Source: an uncultured Bacilli bacterium (GTDB lineage: Bacteria > Bacillota_I > Bacilli_A > RF39 > UBA660). From it: DNA of 30,561 nt. Location: assembly GCA_944332505.1 (NCBI GenBank), contig CALVKC010000007.1, forward strand, positions 1-30,561, given 5' to 3'. The notes under the pieces were generated by a model. It was not told the origin of the DNA. It saw only the letters and a list, made by a program, of their open reading frames with translations, and did not search any database. Every line of letters starts with the position of its first letter. The first letter of the stretch is position 1. This document shows, piece by piece, positions 8,957-23,300 of the stretch. Made by a program: the position numbers and the translations under genes.

Positions 8957-11900
8957 TTACTCCTAAACATATAAATCATAGCCAACTAATTGATTATTCT
9001 CATTTCTGACTTCTCTATACTCAATAATACTTTGAAGAATTAGGTTACTATCAAAATAAACATTTGTATTAAAAGCAGCCTAATTTTTATTAAAAGTTGC
9101 TGTTATAATATCAGTAGCAGTAGAATCAACCAAATTTAAACCATTTTCATTATAGCTTAAATACATCTAATAATCTAAACCAGAAATTGTAGCCGGTAAA
9201 CCATTAGAAGTAAAACCAATACGGTCTGGTTGAATTGCTAACAAGTTGTTAGAATTTTCTATACTATTATAAATTAAAGCTATTGGCATTATTACAGAAG
9301 AATCACTTCTAACTGTAAAGCTATCTCCAACCTATAGATTAGCATTTAAAGTAAGCTAATTATCAGTCAAAGCCATTCTTTGAACGCCATTATTTGTAAA
9401 ATTAATACCATAAGCAGTATCCTAAATATTTAATGCTGCATTTACATAATCACCATTACTATCTTTAGCGTAGCCAGTAATGGTAGCAGTTTTAATCTCA
9501 GCAGCGGTAATTGTAGCATCAGTAATAATTGTTCCCTAAAAATAACCGCTACCAGCATATAAGTTACCGTATGTATCAACCCTAAAACGTGCAGCTTCAA
9601 TTTCTTCTACACTATCTCCATCAGCACCCGCCCATAATAGAATATTACCACGTCTATCGGCGGGGAAATTAGAGTTAGTTTCCATAGCCTCGGATTCAGT
9701 ATTAATACCAGAAGAATAATTTACACCATTAGCTATCATAGAACCTTTTAATAATACGTTATCTGCATATAAGCCATATTTGCCAGCCAAACTTCCATAA
9801 GTCTCTGGAATATTTGGAATCTAACCTAAAATGACTTTTGGTACTATTGATACATTATTCTCTAAACTATAGGTAGATGCAGAACTAACCTAAAGCTCAA
9901 AAAGTGAAAGTGCATTTCCAGTTACTAAATTAGCATTTTCAGAACTATTAATTCCAATGCCAATATCACCAGTTTTACCAAAATTAACAAAAGGCAGTCC
10001 AACAAAATCATAAGAAGTTAAATCACTTGTATTAAGCAGTTCAATCTCTGCACCGTCTTCACCATTTAATTCTCCTGTAGTATCATTAATTTCGCTTACG
10101 CCCTCCCCAAGAACAATCTCGAACATACTCTCTGTTAAAGCATTTCCATAGCCAACTTTACAATAATCTCCAGAAGAAAAACCATTTCTATTTTCAATGG
10201 TGATAAATATATTTCCATTTTCTTCTTTTCTAACTGTTTTAATTATTGAGCTAGGACGAACAATTAGAATACCACCAACAGCCTAAATATTAGAATATTC
10301 AAGTACAGAAGATTTAATTGAGCCACGAGCGATTATATTATTGAAAGTTGCGGCATTACTATCAATATGCCAGCCATTGTTAACGTCATAATTAGCAGAC
10401 TAAATCGACTCATTGGCGCCATCTAATATAATTCCAGAAGTTGTGCTTCCTAATCTAAGCTATCCATCAGAAGTTACTACAAACTCATTAAATAACTCGC
10501 CTTCTTCATTTGTTCCATTTATTAATAAAAAGGCATTATTAGGTACTTTATTTTCCTCAATTAGCTCACTATTTATATCTTTTACACTAGCGGGGTTAAA
10601 AATCCAAGTATTATTGCCTAACTATAAATAGTTTTTTATAGTGACATAATCACCAAGTGTAATAGTATTGGCTATAATTTCGCCATCATCAGAAATAAAG
10701 AACCCCTAAGAATTATCCTATAGATAACTATTAATATAAATACCCTAATATGGATTAGAAATTATTGTAATAGGATGTTCATACCAATTAGACTCAGATG
10801 GATTTATTAGAGTAGAAAGATTAACAGCTATATATTCCTCATTAGATAAAGTATAATAAGTTTTATCTATATTTAAACTTGTATCTTGAGATAATACATA
10901 AGAATTATCAATAAATTCATAATAACTTAGCTGAGAGGGATTTGCTAAAGTAGAAAAATCTATTTGACTATATTCTTCGCTGTTTAAAGTATAATAATTT
11001 TTATTGAAATCAATAGTAGTATCTTCAGTTAATTCATATTGAGTCGTGTCAGTCGATTCAATCTGAGGTCGTCCATCAATAACAACATTACCAACAGTAA
11101 CCTAACCATTTATTGCTAAATTACCTAAAGTACCACTATTTGCGTTTACAGTTCCTGTAAAACTACCATCTCTTGCATTAACTACACCATTAAAAGTACC
11201 GTCATTCGCATAAATGGTTCCACTTATTACTAAATTTCCATCAGTATCAGCATATAAAACTTCTTCGTTATTATTATTTAAAATAGTTAATCCGCCATTT
11301 TGAATACTAAGCCCATCTGCATTGAAAGTTAATTTTGTATTCTAAATGGCTGCATTTATTCCTGCTGCATTTAGTGTAAAGACAGCCATATCTTCTGTAG
11401 AACCATAGCTAATTTCTATTGGCTAAACAGCAAGTATTTGCTCAGAATCTGGTAAATATGCAGTAAATCTAATTACTGTTTCAGAATTTCGAATTGTATC
11501 TCTTATTTTTTGCCAAGTTTTATCCTCAATTTCACCAGTAGCAGCAAAGTATTGTTGTAAATCAATTAAATATCTACTTTCATTACTTAATACACTTTGA
11601 ATAATATAAAGCCCAATATAGTCTGTCATATCTAACCATATATTTTCATCTTTATTAAAAACTTCAAAAGTAGCATCATATTGTTCAAAAGTCAAATTAA
11701 TTTTAGTATTTTCAGAATAAGAATATAAAGTTAAACTCAATTCATCTGGCGAATAAATTGTTTCTATGTCATCTGAGTCCTAATTTAGCTCTTTAAATTT
11801 TAAGATTCTATTCTAGTTAGTTTCAACTATATAGCGACTTGCTCCTGCTGCACTTCCATCATCACCCTATACTTTATTCCAAGTATAAGCCTCTTTATCA

Positions 11901-14900
11901 GTTGGTGCAGTAGCAGAAGGACCACTATAAATACCCATATAAGTATTAGGAGTATCGCTAAAATCAGTACCATCAGAATATGCAGAATATTTAATCCAAA
12001 CGTAAGTCTAAGCACCTGGCGCGCCAGGCTATCCTTGTGCACCATCAGCTATAGTATTTAAAGTAATATAACTAGTGTAAGTTTCACCATCAGTAGCAAC
12101 ACAATTTAATCTTACAAAATAAGTCCCATTTGTATTAAAACTACTACTATGAGCTGCGTAATTAAAAGTATAAGAACTTCCACTAGAGGCCAAGGTAGTC
12201 CACTAATCAAAATCATTACTTCCAGACCAAGTATAACTAGTATCTGCAGCAACTGAAATATTATTTAGTTTTGCCGTTAAAACTAATTCGGTAGGACTAG
12301 CTACATTATCTTTTATTTTAAAGATGCTTCCTTCTAGTGATTCAATCTATACGTTTTTTCCAGCTTCTTGAAGATTATTTAAATCCTCAATAGTCATATT
12401 ACCAATCTTACCACCAGTAGCATAAATAGTACCAGTCAGTTCGACTTTATCTGCTTTTAATAAACCATTATCATAAATAGCTACAGTTTCGTTTGCTTCT
12501 TGGTCTTGTACTGAAAAAATCTTAGAATAATCTTTTAAACTATCATCAGTAGTTACGGTTCCATCTTCTGTATAACTCTCAATTATACCAATCTATGCGC
12601 GATAACGATAAGTATCTGAAATATCAGGACCAATTAAAATTTTCTATTTTAAGAATAATTGTCCCTCATCATTAGTAACCATGACTGGCGCGCCGTCTTC
12701 ATCAGAAAATCTTATTCCAAAAAGATTTGTTCCTAAGCGTCCAATTTTTATACGCTCAGTGCCATTGCCATCTATAACCTAAATATCTTCTTCTGAATCA
12801 ATAGTAATATAACCCTATTCATCAGGAGCTACGTTTCCATAATTGCTTTTTAAGAAAAATCCGTCCCAAGTAAAACCAAAATCGGCATTTTCTCTTATAT
12901 CTTCTTCGCTTTCGGGAGTAAAATCCTAATCGCCTCTCATCCCGTAGAAACCATATTGATCAAATCTTACAAACTAACCAAAGTTAAAGAATGAAGGTGT
13001 TCCAGAATCATCTCGGTCAAATTTATAAGCGTTCAATCCTTTTTCATCCCAACGGAAAGAAGTAAAAGCGCCCGCCATAATATTAACTCTTTGAGCATCA
13101 ATCTGACCAGAAGTTATATGATTAGCATTTATACCATTTCCGTTAATAGCGGCTGTCCAGGTATCTCCACCATTATTACTTAGAAAAATACCACCACTAA
13201 CTAGACGAACAATTTCATTTGGTTTAGATAAACTAGTAATTAACATACCATTATCATTCCAAACTACACTCTGGTCTTTTGCGTTACTAATAATTAAAGC
13301 GTTGTTTGTAAAGCTGTTTTGAAGAGTCTAAGGCTTTATTTCATTATCAGAAGTTACTACATTTGAAATCTTTCCATATTCACCGCTAGAATATTGCACA
13401 GATTGAGTAGTAGCAGTTATGCGCTAAAATAAATCTTCAAATTGAGTTTTATAATTTTGAACTGTAATCTTATTTGATTCAGGCTGGTCAAGATTATAAC
13501 TTACTTCCGAAATAATTATCTCTTCTTGATAGGGGGTCTTAACTCCATTTTTTACAATCCAACCAAAAAATTCAGTATCTTCAATATAAGTTCTGTCACC
13601 AAGTCCAAAGTGATATGCTTCAAAACCTGGAATCTAACTAATTTCTAATACATCTATTGTATAACTAACTTGAGGTTGAGCAGAAGTATTTAAAATAGCT
13701 TCTGAATCAAGATAATACAAATTATCATCAATATAGTCCTCAGAAATCCAGGTTCCCTCCTGGATAAAACGAGAATATTTTGTATAGAATTGTCGATTTA
13801 ATTCTGTTTTCTATTCTGCAATAGACTCTAAATAATTTTCAATATTTTGAAGTTTTCCCTCGTATTCTTCTAAACTAGCTTGAGCCTAAGAATAAAGAGC
13901 ACTATTTTTATCTACAGAATAACTTAAAGTTTTTATACTATAAATAAACTCTCTTACTTTTTCATTATCTAACCATTTATTAGCAGCAGAGGAGCTGCCA
14001 GTAAAATCTTCATAATTATAGCCAGTATAATTATAAAGCTACTATTTATATTCAAGTAATTGCTATTCTGCTTCATCGGCAGCAATCTAGTAAACCTAAT
14101 AATTAGCTTCTATATTAGTTAAAGCGGTACTAATTTCAGACTATTCTTGAATATATTCATCTCTATTTTTATTTATATTTCTTAGCTTTACATAATATCC
14201 AAGATAACCACCCGCATCAAGATATAAGTCATTATTAACCTAAGAGAAATCTAATAATCCTTGATTTATATAATGTTTAAAATTATATAAGAAGTTTTCT
14301 TTTATAGGGTTATCTCTAGCACGAGCGATAGTACAAAATCCATCTATGGCATATTGATTTGAATTTTCTTTTACGATTATTTTAGAACAAAATGCTTCAG
14401 AATCAACTGTACGCTAAATAGAAGATAAATTTATTCCATATCTAAAGCCAGCTGCATTATCTTTTCCAACGTAATTTTTAAACGAAACCCATTTCTTTTG
14501 TCTATAGTTGTCATCTAAAAGAATTTCACCAGTTTGTTCATTATGTTCAATTCTAAAGTCAGCCCAACATTCAAAAGTTTCACACAGATCTTGAATCATA
14601 TTAAAACGGTTAGATTCTCTAGCACTTATACTTCTTATTTTTTCATAGGAATTATCATAAACTGGAGTATATGCACTAGAAGGTGAATAATTTTTATAAA
14701 GATAAACTATATCATCTTCACTGGTATAGCTATCTACTGGTTCATAATAATAGTAAATAGTTCTTATAATCGCTTGAGGCGCGTCACCAGGAATAACCAT
14801 AGCATTATTAGCATCTAATTTATATGGGAATAATTGAATATCCATAATAGAATACCAATTACCTTGAGGAGTTGAATCATATAAGAAAAATCCAACTTTT

Positions 14901-16381
14901 TTAGTTGCAAATTCTGCATAAGAGATAGAATTCTAACAGGTTGCAATTAGATACTAATACCCATATTCTTCTCCACTTGCAGGAGGAGTAGAGTTCATAT
15001 TTCCACTAAAATCAAGATAAATTTTTCCTAAAGTATATACACCACTAGATAAGGTATATTCAGCTACTTTAGCCCTTAATCCTTCAGAAGTAGGAATCTG
15101 CCCTGGCTTAGAATCTTCTGCTCCACTATATCCATACTTAATTCTAAAAACATATTGTTCTCCTTTAGTTAAGTCATGAATATTAGCTCTATTATCCTAA
15201 ATACCAGAGTTGTAAATATAAGTTGAAGAATTAGGAAATTTCATCTTCATTAAAGACATAAAATTAGCATTTACAACGTCTGTAATATTACTAATCGGAG
15301 GATAGATTGCATCTTTTAAAATACAACTCTCTGGTGCTAACCATCCCTATGTATTAGGATAATTTTCAGCATTAGTAATATAATTTTTTAATATAGTAGG
15401 CGCGATATATTCAGTTTCAGTAAAACCATATACATCCTAACCTTGAGCATCCTTATATACAGATACATACTTATTTGTTTTAGCATCAAATATAGTTTTT
15501 TCCTTTCGTACTAAGCGCTCGCCTCTATACTAATCTGAAAAAGAACAGTACTTGGCAAAATCAGGAGAAGGAAAACCGCTGTTATCAATATAACTAACCC
15601 CATCAATATACCAATCTTCACTATTAGTTATAATTCTATCATCGTCAACCTCATATAAACCATCAGCTCTATATAAGAACTAAAAGTAAGGTTTTTCTTC
15701 TGAAACAGATGAATAAAATCCATAAATAATTGCGTCTACTGGAATTTCAATAGAATTATTTTCATTATTCATGTCGTACGCAGTCTGCGCGCTGCCTAAT
15801 TTTATTTCATATAATGGTTCTTCATTTCTCTATTGAATCAAATCACAATTATCTTCATCAACCTGCCAATCGCTTTCTTCCAAAATAGTTTTAGCTAAAT
15901 CAACTATATTACCTTGGTTATTTTCTAGTTCGGTATCTAGTTCAATACTAAAACCAGTTTTTGAAAGTTCGTTTATAAAAAGATTTTTACAAGTATAAGA
16001 AAAAGTATTTTTATCGGAGGCCTCATTAATATTTTTTATAACAAAGTCATACCATTCTCCATCATAATGAAGTTTAACTTTTCTTTCATTAACCATCATT
16101 CCCAAGAATGGGTTATCTACTCTTTCGTCTCTTACTCTATCATAGTAGCGACTATACATAGTAAAAGTAAGATTAGAAGTACCATTTATATTTCTGGTTA
16201 AAACGGGAGAGTGGGCGCGCGCTGGAGACGTCATTGTATCTGAACCAATAACTGCGAGCTTCTTCTCTTTATAATACTATTTAATTGTAACATATCCAGT
16301 CTCAGAATCAGTTTCTTCAACTTTCTCCAAAATATCTTCCCATAAACTTATTTCATAGGGCTTTTTAGAAATTTGGTCCAC
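8957..16381 (-). CDS. Giant tail hub / tail-associated fibre protein (2474 residues, GTG start)
   Basis: One uninterrupted frame with about 54 TAGs; I checked all the gaps between TAG-free blocks and saw no TAA or TGA. The first ~350 residues match the prophage-tail/Tal hub domain (YEISLWEDIL, KLAVIGSDTMTSPARAH, RNINGTSNLTFTMYSRYYD). Then come a long helical coiled region (about residues 730-860), a domain with GINANHITSGQIDAQRVNI (about 1080), four collagen-like triplets (GAQGQPGAPGAQ, about 1453), a tandem repeat (about 1780-1868) and beta-rich fibre modules with FRVDTYGNLYAGSGY (about 2270). Chosen start is GTG at 16379-16381 after GGAG; the next in-frame ATG would cut the hub motif. It should cap the tail tube below Dit and carry the fibre. 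No endopeptidase motif is visible. Ends TAG-GAG-TAA. Confidence 0.87.
10778..11040 (-). repeat. Tandem ~43-residue repeat in the hub/fibre protein
   Basis: Two adjacent copies share Y-x-L-x-x-DT, then K-x-YYTL-x-x-EEY, then an ST-L-x-NPS and a closing YE (NKNYYTLNSEEY versus DKTYYTLSNEEY). The copies differ at many codons, so the duplication is old or selected at protein level. Confidence 0.7.
12008..12046 (-). repeat. Short collagen-like Gly-X-Y stretch in the hub/fibre protein
   Basis: Four Gly-X-Y triplets (GAQ GQP GAP GAQ) between beta-rich domains; two of the residues are TAG-encoded. It is likely a trimeric hinge in the fibre. The centre is also a GGCGCGCC palindrome. Confidence 0.55.
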
Positions 16382-16399
16382 TTTCCTTTCATCTCCTTT

Positions 16400-17311
16400 T
16401 TATTAGAAGTATAAAAAGTCATACTTAATCTCTACTGGCTCTGCGCCAGTTATTGTCATAGAAGATTCTCCCATTGGTATTTTAAAGAAATTGCCAGCAG
16501 TAATTGAACGATTATATACATTTCCAGTTACTAAACCTGTTTCTGTAATTCCTTCAATTAAATTTGTCATAGAATTAATCTAAACTCCAAAGTCACTATC
16601 TTGTTGTTCTAGCTTATTAAAATAAATTTGGTCCTCTGTGCTTCCATCAATAAATACATGGGAAGCCGCAATTTCTCCATTTACATCAAACTTAAATTTT
16701 AATAAATAATCGGTAGGTACATCTCCTGGATTCCAAAGATTATAACGAGCATTTTGTAAAATATCGTATCCGCCCTAATCTTTTATTCCACTTGCGTCTA
16801 TCCATTCTTCTAAATTTCCATATTCAATATCCCATTCAGGAATGTTAGCTTTGGTATATTGAGACCTATATTTATATCTACTAATACCAAAAGGATAATA
16901 ACAAACAAAAGAAATATTACCTTCTCCTTTATAAATTCGTTCTCCTTCTTCATCAAAGCAAATATAAGAGATAGAAGGATTACCACTTACTTTAGCTTTA
17001 TAAACTTTATAAGGAGTCTCATCAAAAATTAAATCATGAATCTATTTATCTCCAAAAAGTCTATTTATTTTTATTTTATCGGATTCTGTAACAGAATCAA
17101 AAGCTATTGAGACATCAAAAACTCTCTAGGTATAATTACTTCCAAAGAAATAGGTGCCATCTCCACCAGGTATATCCTGGGTCTTATCCGAAAAAACGGG
17201 GATTAGATTCTCTACGAACCTATCCCCGTCGCTTGCTCGAATAATATGAATATCTGAAGAATGAACACCATTAAAAGTAAAACCTATAAAGTCTCCTTTT
17301 AATGCTGCCAT
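16400..17311 (-). CDS. Distal tail protein (Dit)
   Basis: Predicted 303-residue protein with four TAGs. It begins MAALKGDFIGFTFNGVHSSD and continues with the siphovirus tail-component (PF05709-like) pattern: an N-terminal beta domain with VFDVSIAFDSVTESDKIKIN, a middle domain with ISFVCYYPFGISRYKY, then a galectin-like C-terminal half ending PVEIKYDFLYF. Dit forms the hexameric ring that joins the tail tube to the hub. Its place between tape measure and hub gene is the classical one. ATG follows AGGAGG. A TAG at 17126 would truncate it after 61 residues in the standard code. Confidence 0.87.
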
Positions 17312-17324
17312 TATTTTCCTCCTT

Positions 17325-20300
17325 TTATCTCAACCGATTAATCGCGTTTACATTTCTGTAACGAGCGTTTTCGTTGATTTGCTATTCAACCTTGCGCGCG
17401 AGCTGGTCCACATCATAATCATTACTCAAACTATCTACCTAAATGTGGACTTCATAATAGTTATCTCCACTATTTTGATAATATGTCTCGGTGCCATAGG
17501 TTGGCATTACAGAGGTTCTTAAATTATATCCACTGCTATAAGTATCTAATGTATATGGTTTTTCTGGACGATAACCCTCATAATCAACCACATAATCACG
17601 ATAATCTAAGAAGGGATTATTTCCATCATTTAAGAATAAGTAAGGATATAAATCATATTCAAGGTCGTAATCTAATCCTAATTCTTTAATCTTTCTATTT
17701 CTCTAGTATTGAGAAATAGCAGCCATTAAATAATCTCCTTCAGCTAAATAATCCATGATTCTTTGCATATAGTCAACATTAGGGTCAAAATCATCAAGAT
17801 AGTCAATATACTCAAAACGTAATGGATAGTCTAAACCTTCATTTATAATCTTAGCATTACGCTATTGCTCCCAGACTGCAAGCTAATGATAATCAATATT
17901 ACCAGAAGCTAACATATCAAGAATTAAAGCTGTATAGTCTGCATTGGGGTCGTAAGAAACTCCATAGACATCGTCAGTTTCTTTTTCATAATATTGACCT
18001 GAAACTTTCAAAGCCTATTCGATTCCTTTTAACCACTCCATCTTTTGCATATTAGATAGAGCTTCCCAGCTCTCAGCTCTTTTCAAAATCTAATCCAGCT
18101 AAGAACCGGTAATAAGTTTTCCAAGGCTGTCAGTACCAGATTTAATCAGTTCTTGAACATTTTTCCATAAATCGCCATTCTATTGAGCCGTATCTAATGC
18201 AGCCTGCGCCAGTTCAATTTGAAGTTGACGTTGCTCAGCAGCATAATCATTTTGGTCTTGAAGTTCCTAAATTTTCTAATCAACTAAACTATCAGTATAA
18301 GATTCTTGACCTTGTGCTAGTTCTTCCTCTAGTTGCTTAATTTCTAACTAGTTGGCACCAGAAGTATCCTAACGTAAATAAGCTAAGCGGCGTTCTTTTT
18401 CAGCTAATTCTTCTTCTGTACGCTCATTTTCTCTTTGTTGACGCATCTAATTGACACTGTTTTGAATTGAATTAATTAGTTTAGAATTAGTATCATTTAT
18501 AGACTCATCAATTAGAGAAAGCTCGTCAATCTATTCTTGATAGTAATTTACTAAAGCATCCATAACTCGGTTTTCAAAATCGAAGAAATCTTCTTTTCCA
18601 ATATCTTCTAAATCTTCAAGAGAATCTTCAATGTCAAATAGACTATCGTTTGCCTAATCTAATTCATCTTGGATTTCTTCTAATTCAGAGATATAATCTT
18701 CAATTCTTTCGCCGAGGTCAACATCGGTAACTTTATCAATCTCATCCCAGTTAATTTCAATAGTTTGAGCATCCCAATTATAAATTGCATATTTATTGAG
18801 GTCTGAATTATCTTTCATAAGTTTATTCATTTCCTCTGTGCGACGCTCAATCATTTCTTTTTCTAACTCAGCTTGATACTCAAGGGCTGCAATTTGGTCA
18901 TATACATTCTGTAATAAATCGGCTGATGTGCCAAAACGATCTTTTAAAATTTTGTTATACTGGCGCTCAATACGAGTTTGCTCACGTAGAGCTTCGCTAA
19001 TTTTTTCGGTTAAATTATAAAGCCAATCAAATGTATTCTCCCAAATTTCCTCTTCTTCCTCTGCAGCAGAAGAAGCACTGCTCGAACTAGAACTAGGAGG
19101 AGTATAACTTGAGCTAGAAGAACTAGAAGAACTTGAACCAGAGGAACCGCTCCAACCCGTCTAAGTCTAGCTGCTTGGTTTTCTATAGCCCGTCGCAAAT
19201 TTTGGAATATCTACATTAGTTTTTCCACCAAGTAAATCTTTAGTTTCTTTAGCAGTATAGATTTGGTCACCTTTTTCTAATTGAGTTAATTCAGCGCCAC
19301 CTACACCGCCAAGTCTTACATTACCATCTTTACTTAAAATTAATTCGGGGCCGCCACCATCACCAACGACACCTAAAGTATTCTTTTTAAGTCCAGTAGA
19401 ACCAGAAGCAAACCATTCCACACTAAAAGTGTTCCCTGCTAATCTAAAACCGCTATAATTTGTACTTAAATTGGCTTTAACGGTAACAGTCTTCCCAGTT
19501 AGATTAGAAATTGAAGTCTATAAATTGTCTACTGACCCTTTCGAAGTAGTAGCCTAATCACTAATACTTGTTAAACTTCCATTTATTAATCCTGCTGCAG
19601 TGCTCATAGAATCGCTCATAGACTATGTAGCGTCAGCATAACTACTACTCATAGCTTCAGTATCTTCCGATACCGCTGATGCAATTTCTTCTGATTTTCC
19701 AGAAATAATTGTATAAGCACTCTCTATATTTGTCTAAGCCGCAGTAGATAAACCAGAAAACCAAGTTGAATTATCAGTACCTGTAATACCAGAGGTAATA
19801 GCTTCGGAAATAGTATCTCCTAAAATACTCATATCAGCATTTTCTGCGCCAGTTTCCAAAGTGGTTTGCATACTTGTAGACAAATTAGCTTCTTCTTCTT
19901 CAGAAATCTCTACTCCATTAACAGTGATTACAGTATCATCACCAGAAGCCCTCATGGCCTATACTGCTTCACCAGTTAATTTAGCAATAGTAGCATCATC
20001 TAAACCTAAGCTACTCAGCGTAGCCTAAATATCTTCAAGGGCTATTGTGCCTTCCTCTCTTAATCCAGCAAAAGCTCCAATCCAAAGACTATTCATAGAT
20101 TCAGAGCCAAAAGTAGTATTTAACTACTCTTTTATTGCTCCTATTTCTAAAAGATTACCCTCAGAATCTAGTAACTTAATAACCTTTCCTTTTTCTCCAA
20201 TAGCGCTCTATATTTGGCTGACAGAGGTTAAACCTGTTGTAACAACACCTAATTCATTAGCTATATCTGACCATATATCAAGCTCAGTCTATCCAGTCTA

Positions 20301-23300
20301 AGCGGCGATAGTTCTAATTTCTTTATCTGAAAAGACAGGTGTAGTAACTTGACTAGTCTAACCTTCTGCGTTTGTAGACATAGTAGTTACTTCTCTAGCT
20401 TTAACATAATCTGATATACCAGCAGCCCAATCATTAGCAGCTAACTCAGTTTTTAAATCCCCAGAAAAGTTATAGAAATCCGTCAGAAGCATTTCTGCAT
20501 ATTCTTTAGAAATATCATATGCTTCCATTAACCCCTGAATTACCTAATCTGTAGTGGCGCCATTGGTAAGTAACTCGATAGACCCATCAGAAAGTTCACT
20601 AATCTAAATATTAGTTCCCTATGCAGCATTATATTCACTTAATTGTGTCTAATACTACTCAGAATTGGCCAATTCATGCCAAGCGCCATATAAATTTCCT
20701 TCTAAGACTCTTAATCGATCAACGAATTGTCCTTCTACCTGGTCTAGCTTTCCATCCGCAGCAAGAAGTGCAGCATCCCACTAATCCTCTCCAAATAATA
20801 GTTTTAGATAATTTTGAAGTTGCTCATTGCCATATTCGCCATTATCATACATTTCAATGACGGTATCAGCAGCTTCATTTACCCAATCGCCAATTTCTCC
20901 AGTATCTCTGCCTGGATCGAAATTTTCAATAGTATTAAAAGCGTTATCAACAACACTATCGAATTTTCCAAAAGCAGAAAGTGCTATTATTAAAGAATCT
21001 GTTAAATCATCAATACCTAAATCACCGACATAGATTCCATTAATAATACCAGCAGCTGTTGAAGCTGATATTCCTGTCTAATCTAACATCTGCTTTAAGC
21101 TAGAGCAGCTATTCGCTAATTCCTCTACATTATCTGGAGTTATTTTTCCATTTTCTTCAACAAAATCCTCTAACTAATCATTCATTTCTGAAAAATCAGC
21201 AGATTTTAAGAAATACTAAAATTGACTAGCAGTACTTACAGCATCTCCGCTAGTAATTAGCATAGATTGCCCTAAAGCAGAAACATCTGATTCAGTACTC
21301 TAAATAGCTTCCTGTAGTGCTCCAAAAGCCTGAATTGGATTAGAGAAGTCAACATCTAAGAAAATTCCTTCCATAGCTTCCTAAGCCGCTTTTGTGCCAT
21401 CGGCATAAATTTCTATTGCGCCTTCCATAAAATTAGAACTAGAAGCTCCGCCTAGACCAGCACGAATCTATTCAGCTAATGAAGCAATATTAGATTTTTG
21501 CTGTGTGTCTAATTGGATTAGGTCAGATAATACGTCCTAAGAATTATTAGTCTGTCTAAAAGTACCATTCTTTGCTATCTATAAACCAAGAGCATTATTT
21601 ACTGATACCTCTTCTTGTCTTAATCTATCAATAGCATTACCAAAATGATTAGTTAAATCTTCTAAACTAATTCCTAATTCTTCAATAATACCGCTATCAT
21701 TTATAGTGTATCCTAAAGAATCCATAATATTAGACACATAATCAGATAATGCCTCTGCATCACTAGTATCTAAATCCATTAAAGCCTATTTACTTTCTTC
21801 TGATAATTGCTCAAAATTACCAGAAATAGCAGTAAACATATCTTGAGCAGCAGTTTTTGTACCCTAATCTGTAGCTTTGCTTATAGTATCGAAAATTTCT
21901 TCAATTTTAGTGGCATAAGATTCTGAAATCTAAAAGGATGCTATTGCATTTGCTAATGCTTCCTCATCTTCTCTAATATTTTCATTAATTTGGTCTTTAG
22001 GAATTTCAAAAACATCAGCATACATATCTTGCAGCTAACCTAAATCATTCTCATCTTTTAATTGTTGAGCTAAATCTGACACATCTGTACGCATACTCTC
22101 TTTAACTATATCAGAATAAGCATCAGTTAAAGAATCGCCAAATTCATCATTTAACACATTAGAATCGACATTAGTTGATAGCATAGTATCAATTAAGCCA
22201 TCAATAGTTGATTCTGCTTCTAATGTAGCTGCAGAGAACTCTCCAAGCTGGGGTGCTATATTAATAAGTCCCTAAGCATTTGAAACCATTCCGTCTGCCA
22301 ATTTAAATAGCTCATCGGAATATAAAGTTAAATCCTAATATCCAGCCGTATAAGCCAAATAATTACCAGCATTACTATTACTATCTCTTAGCGCATCAGC
22401 AACTTCTTTTTCATATCCTTCTTTAACATCATAACTATTAGTCTAAGCATCATACTTTAAATATTCTTCTAATCCAGAAGCGCCAGCCATAGGTACAACA
22501 TACTATTTAAATAATCCTATTAATTCTTCATCAGTAGCAGAAGATAAATTACTTGCATTAAAGGTCTTATTTGCAACAAAAGCATCCGGATTTGTATTAT
22601 ACAAATCAAGAACTTCTTTTGAGTTAGCGGCTATTCCAGCATAACTATTTTTATTAATTAGTTGCTGTAAATCATAATATGTCTAATCTTGCTGGACTTG
22701 TTTCTCAGAAACTTGCGCAGAAAGATTCGCAGTTGTAGTTGCAGCAACTGAACGCTACTAACGCTCAATTAATTGATTTTCTCCCTCTTCAGAAATTTCA
22801 AGGTTACCATTTTCCCCACGAGTAACATACTAAGCTAATTCAGGATACTTGGCAATTAAATCTAGTACCTAAGAATTGACCTCTAGTAAAGCCTCTTTCC
22901 ATTCGTAAGTTCCTTCAGTTAAATCACTCAAAGCATCTCTAGCAGTATGATAAGAATCAAAAGCACTAATAAGTTCATCATATGCTGCCTAAGCATCTTC
23001 AGCCGCTGATGCTGTTGCTTCAGTTAGTTCTTGTGCGTCTTTTAGCTATCTTTTTAAAGTTTCTCCTTCACTAAAATACCAACTTGCAAATCCAATAGCC
23101 GCTACAGCTGCAAGTGCTGCAGCAACTAATGCAATAGGACCCAATAAACTTGTTATAGAGGCAAGAGTAACCGAAGCAGAAGCTGCTAAACCACTAAATA
23201 ATCCTTTTACAGTTCCTATAACTCCTACTAAGTCCATAAAAATTGAACCTAGTCCAGTTATTTGCAAACCAACTTTTCCAACTGCTCCACCAAAATGGGA

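Noticed and set aside
8617..9009. + strand ORF of about 130 codons opposite the adhesin start, and other antisense ORFs (for example near 1700-1930, 3022-3309 and 20621-20860)
   Set aside because: They lie antisense to well-supported coding frames, have no ribosome binding site and low-complexity or codon-shadow composition.
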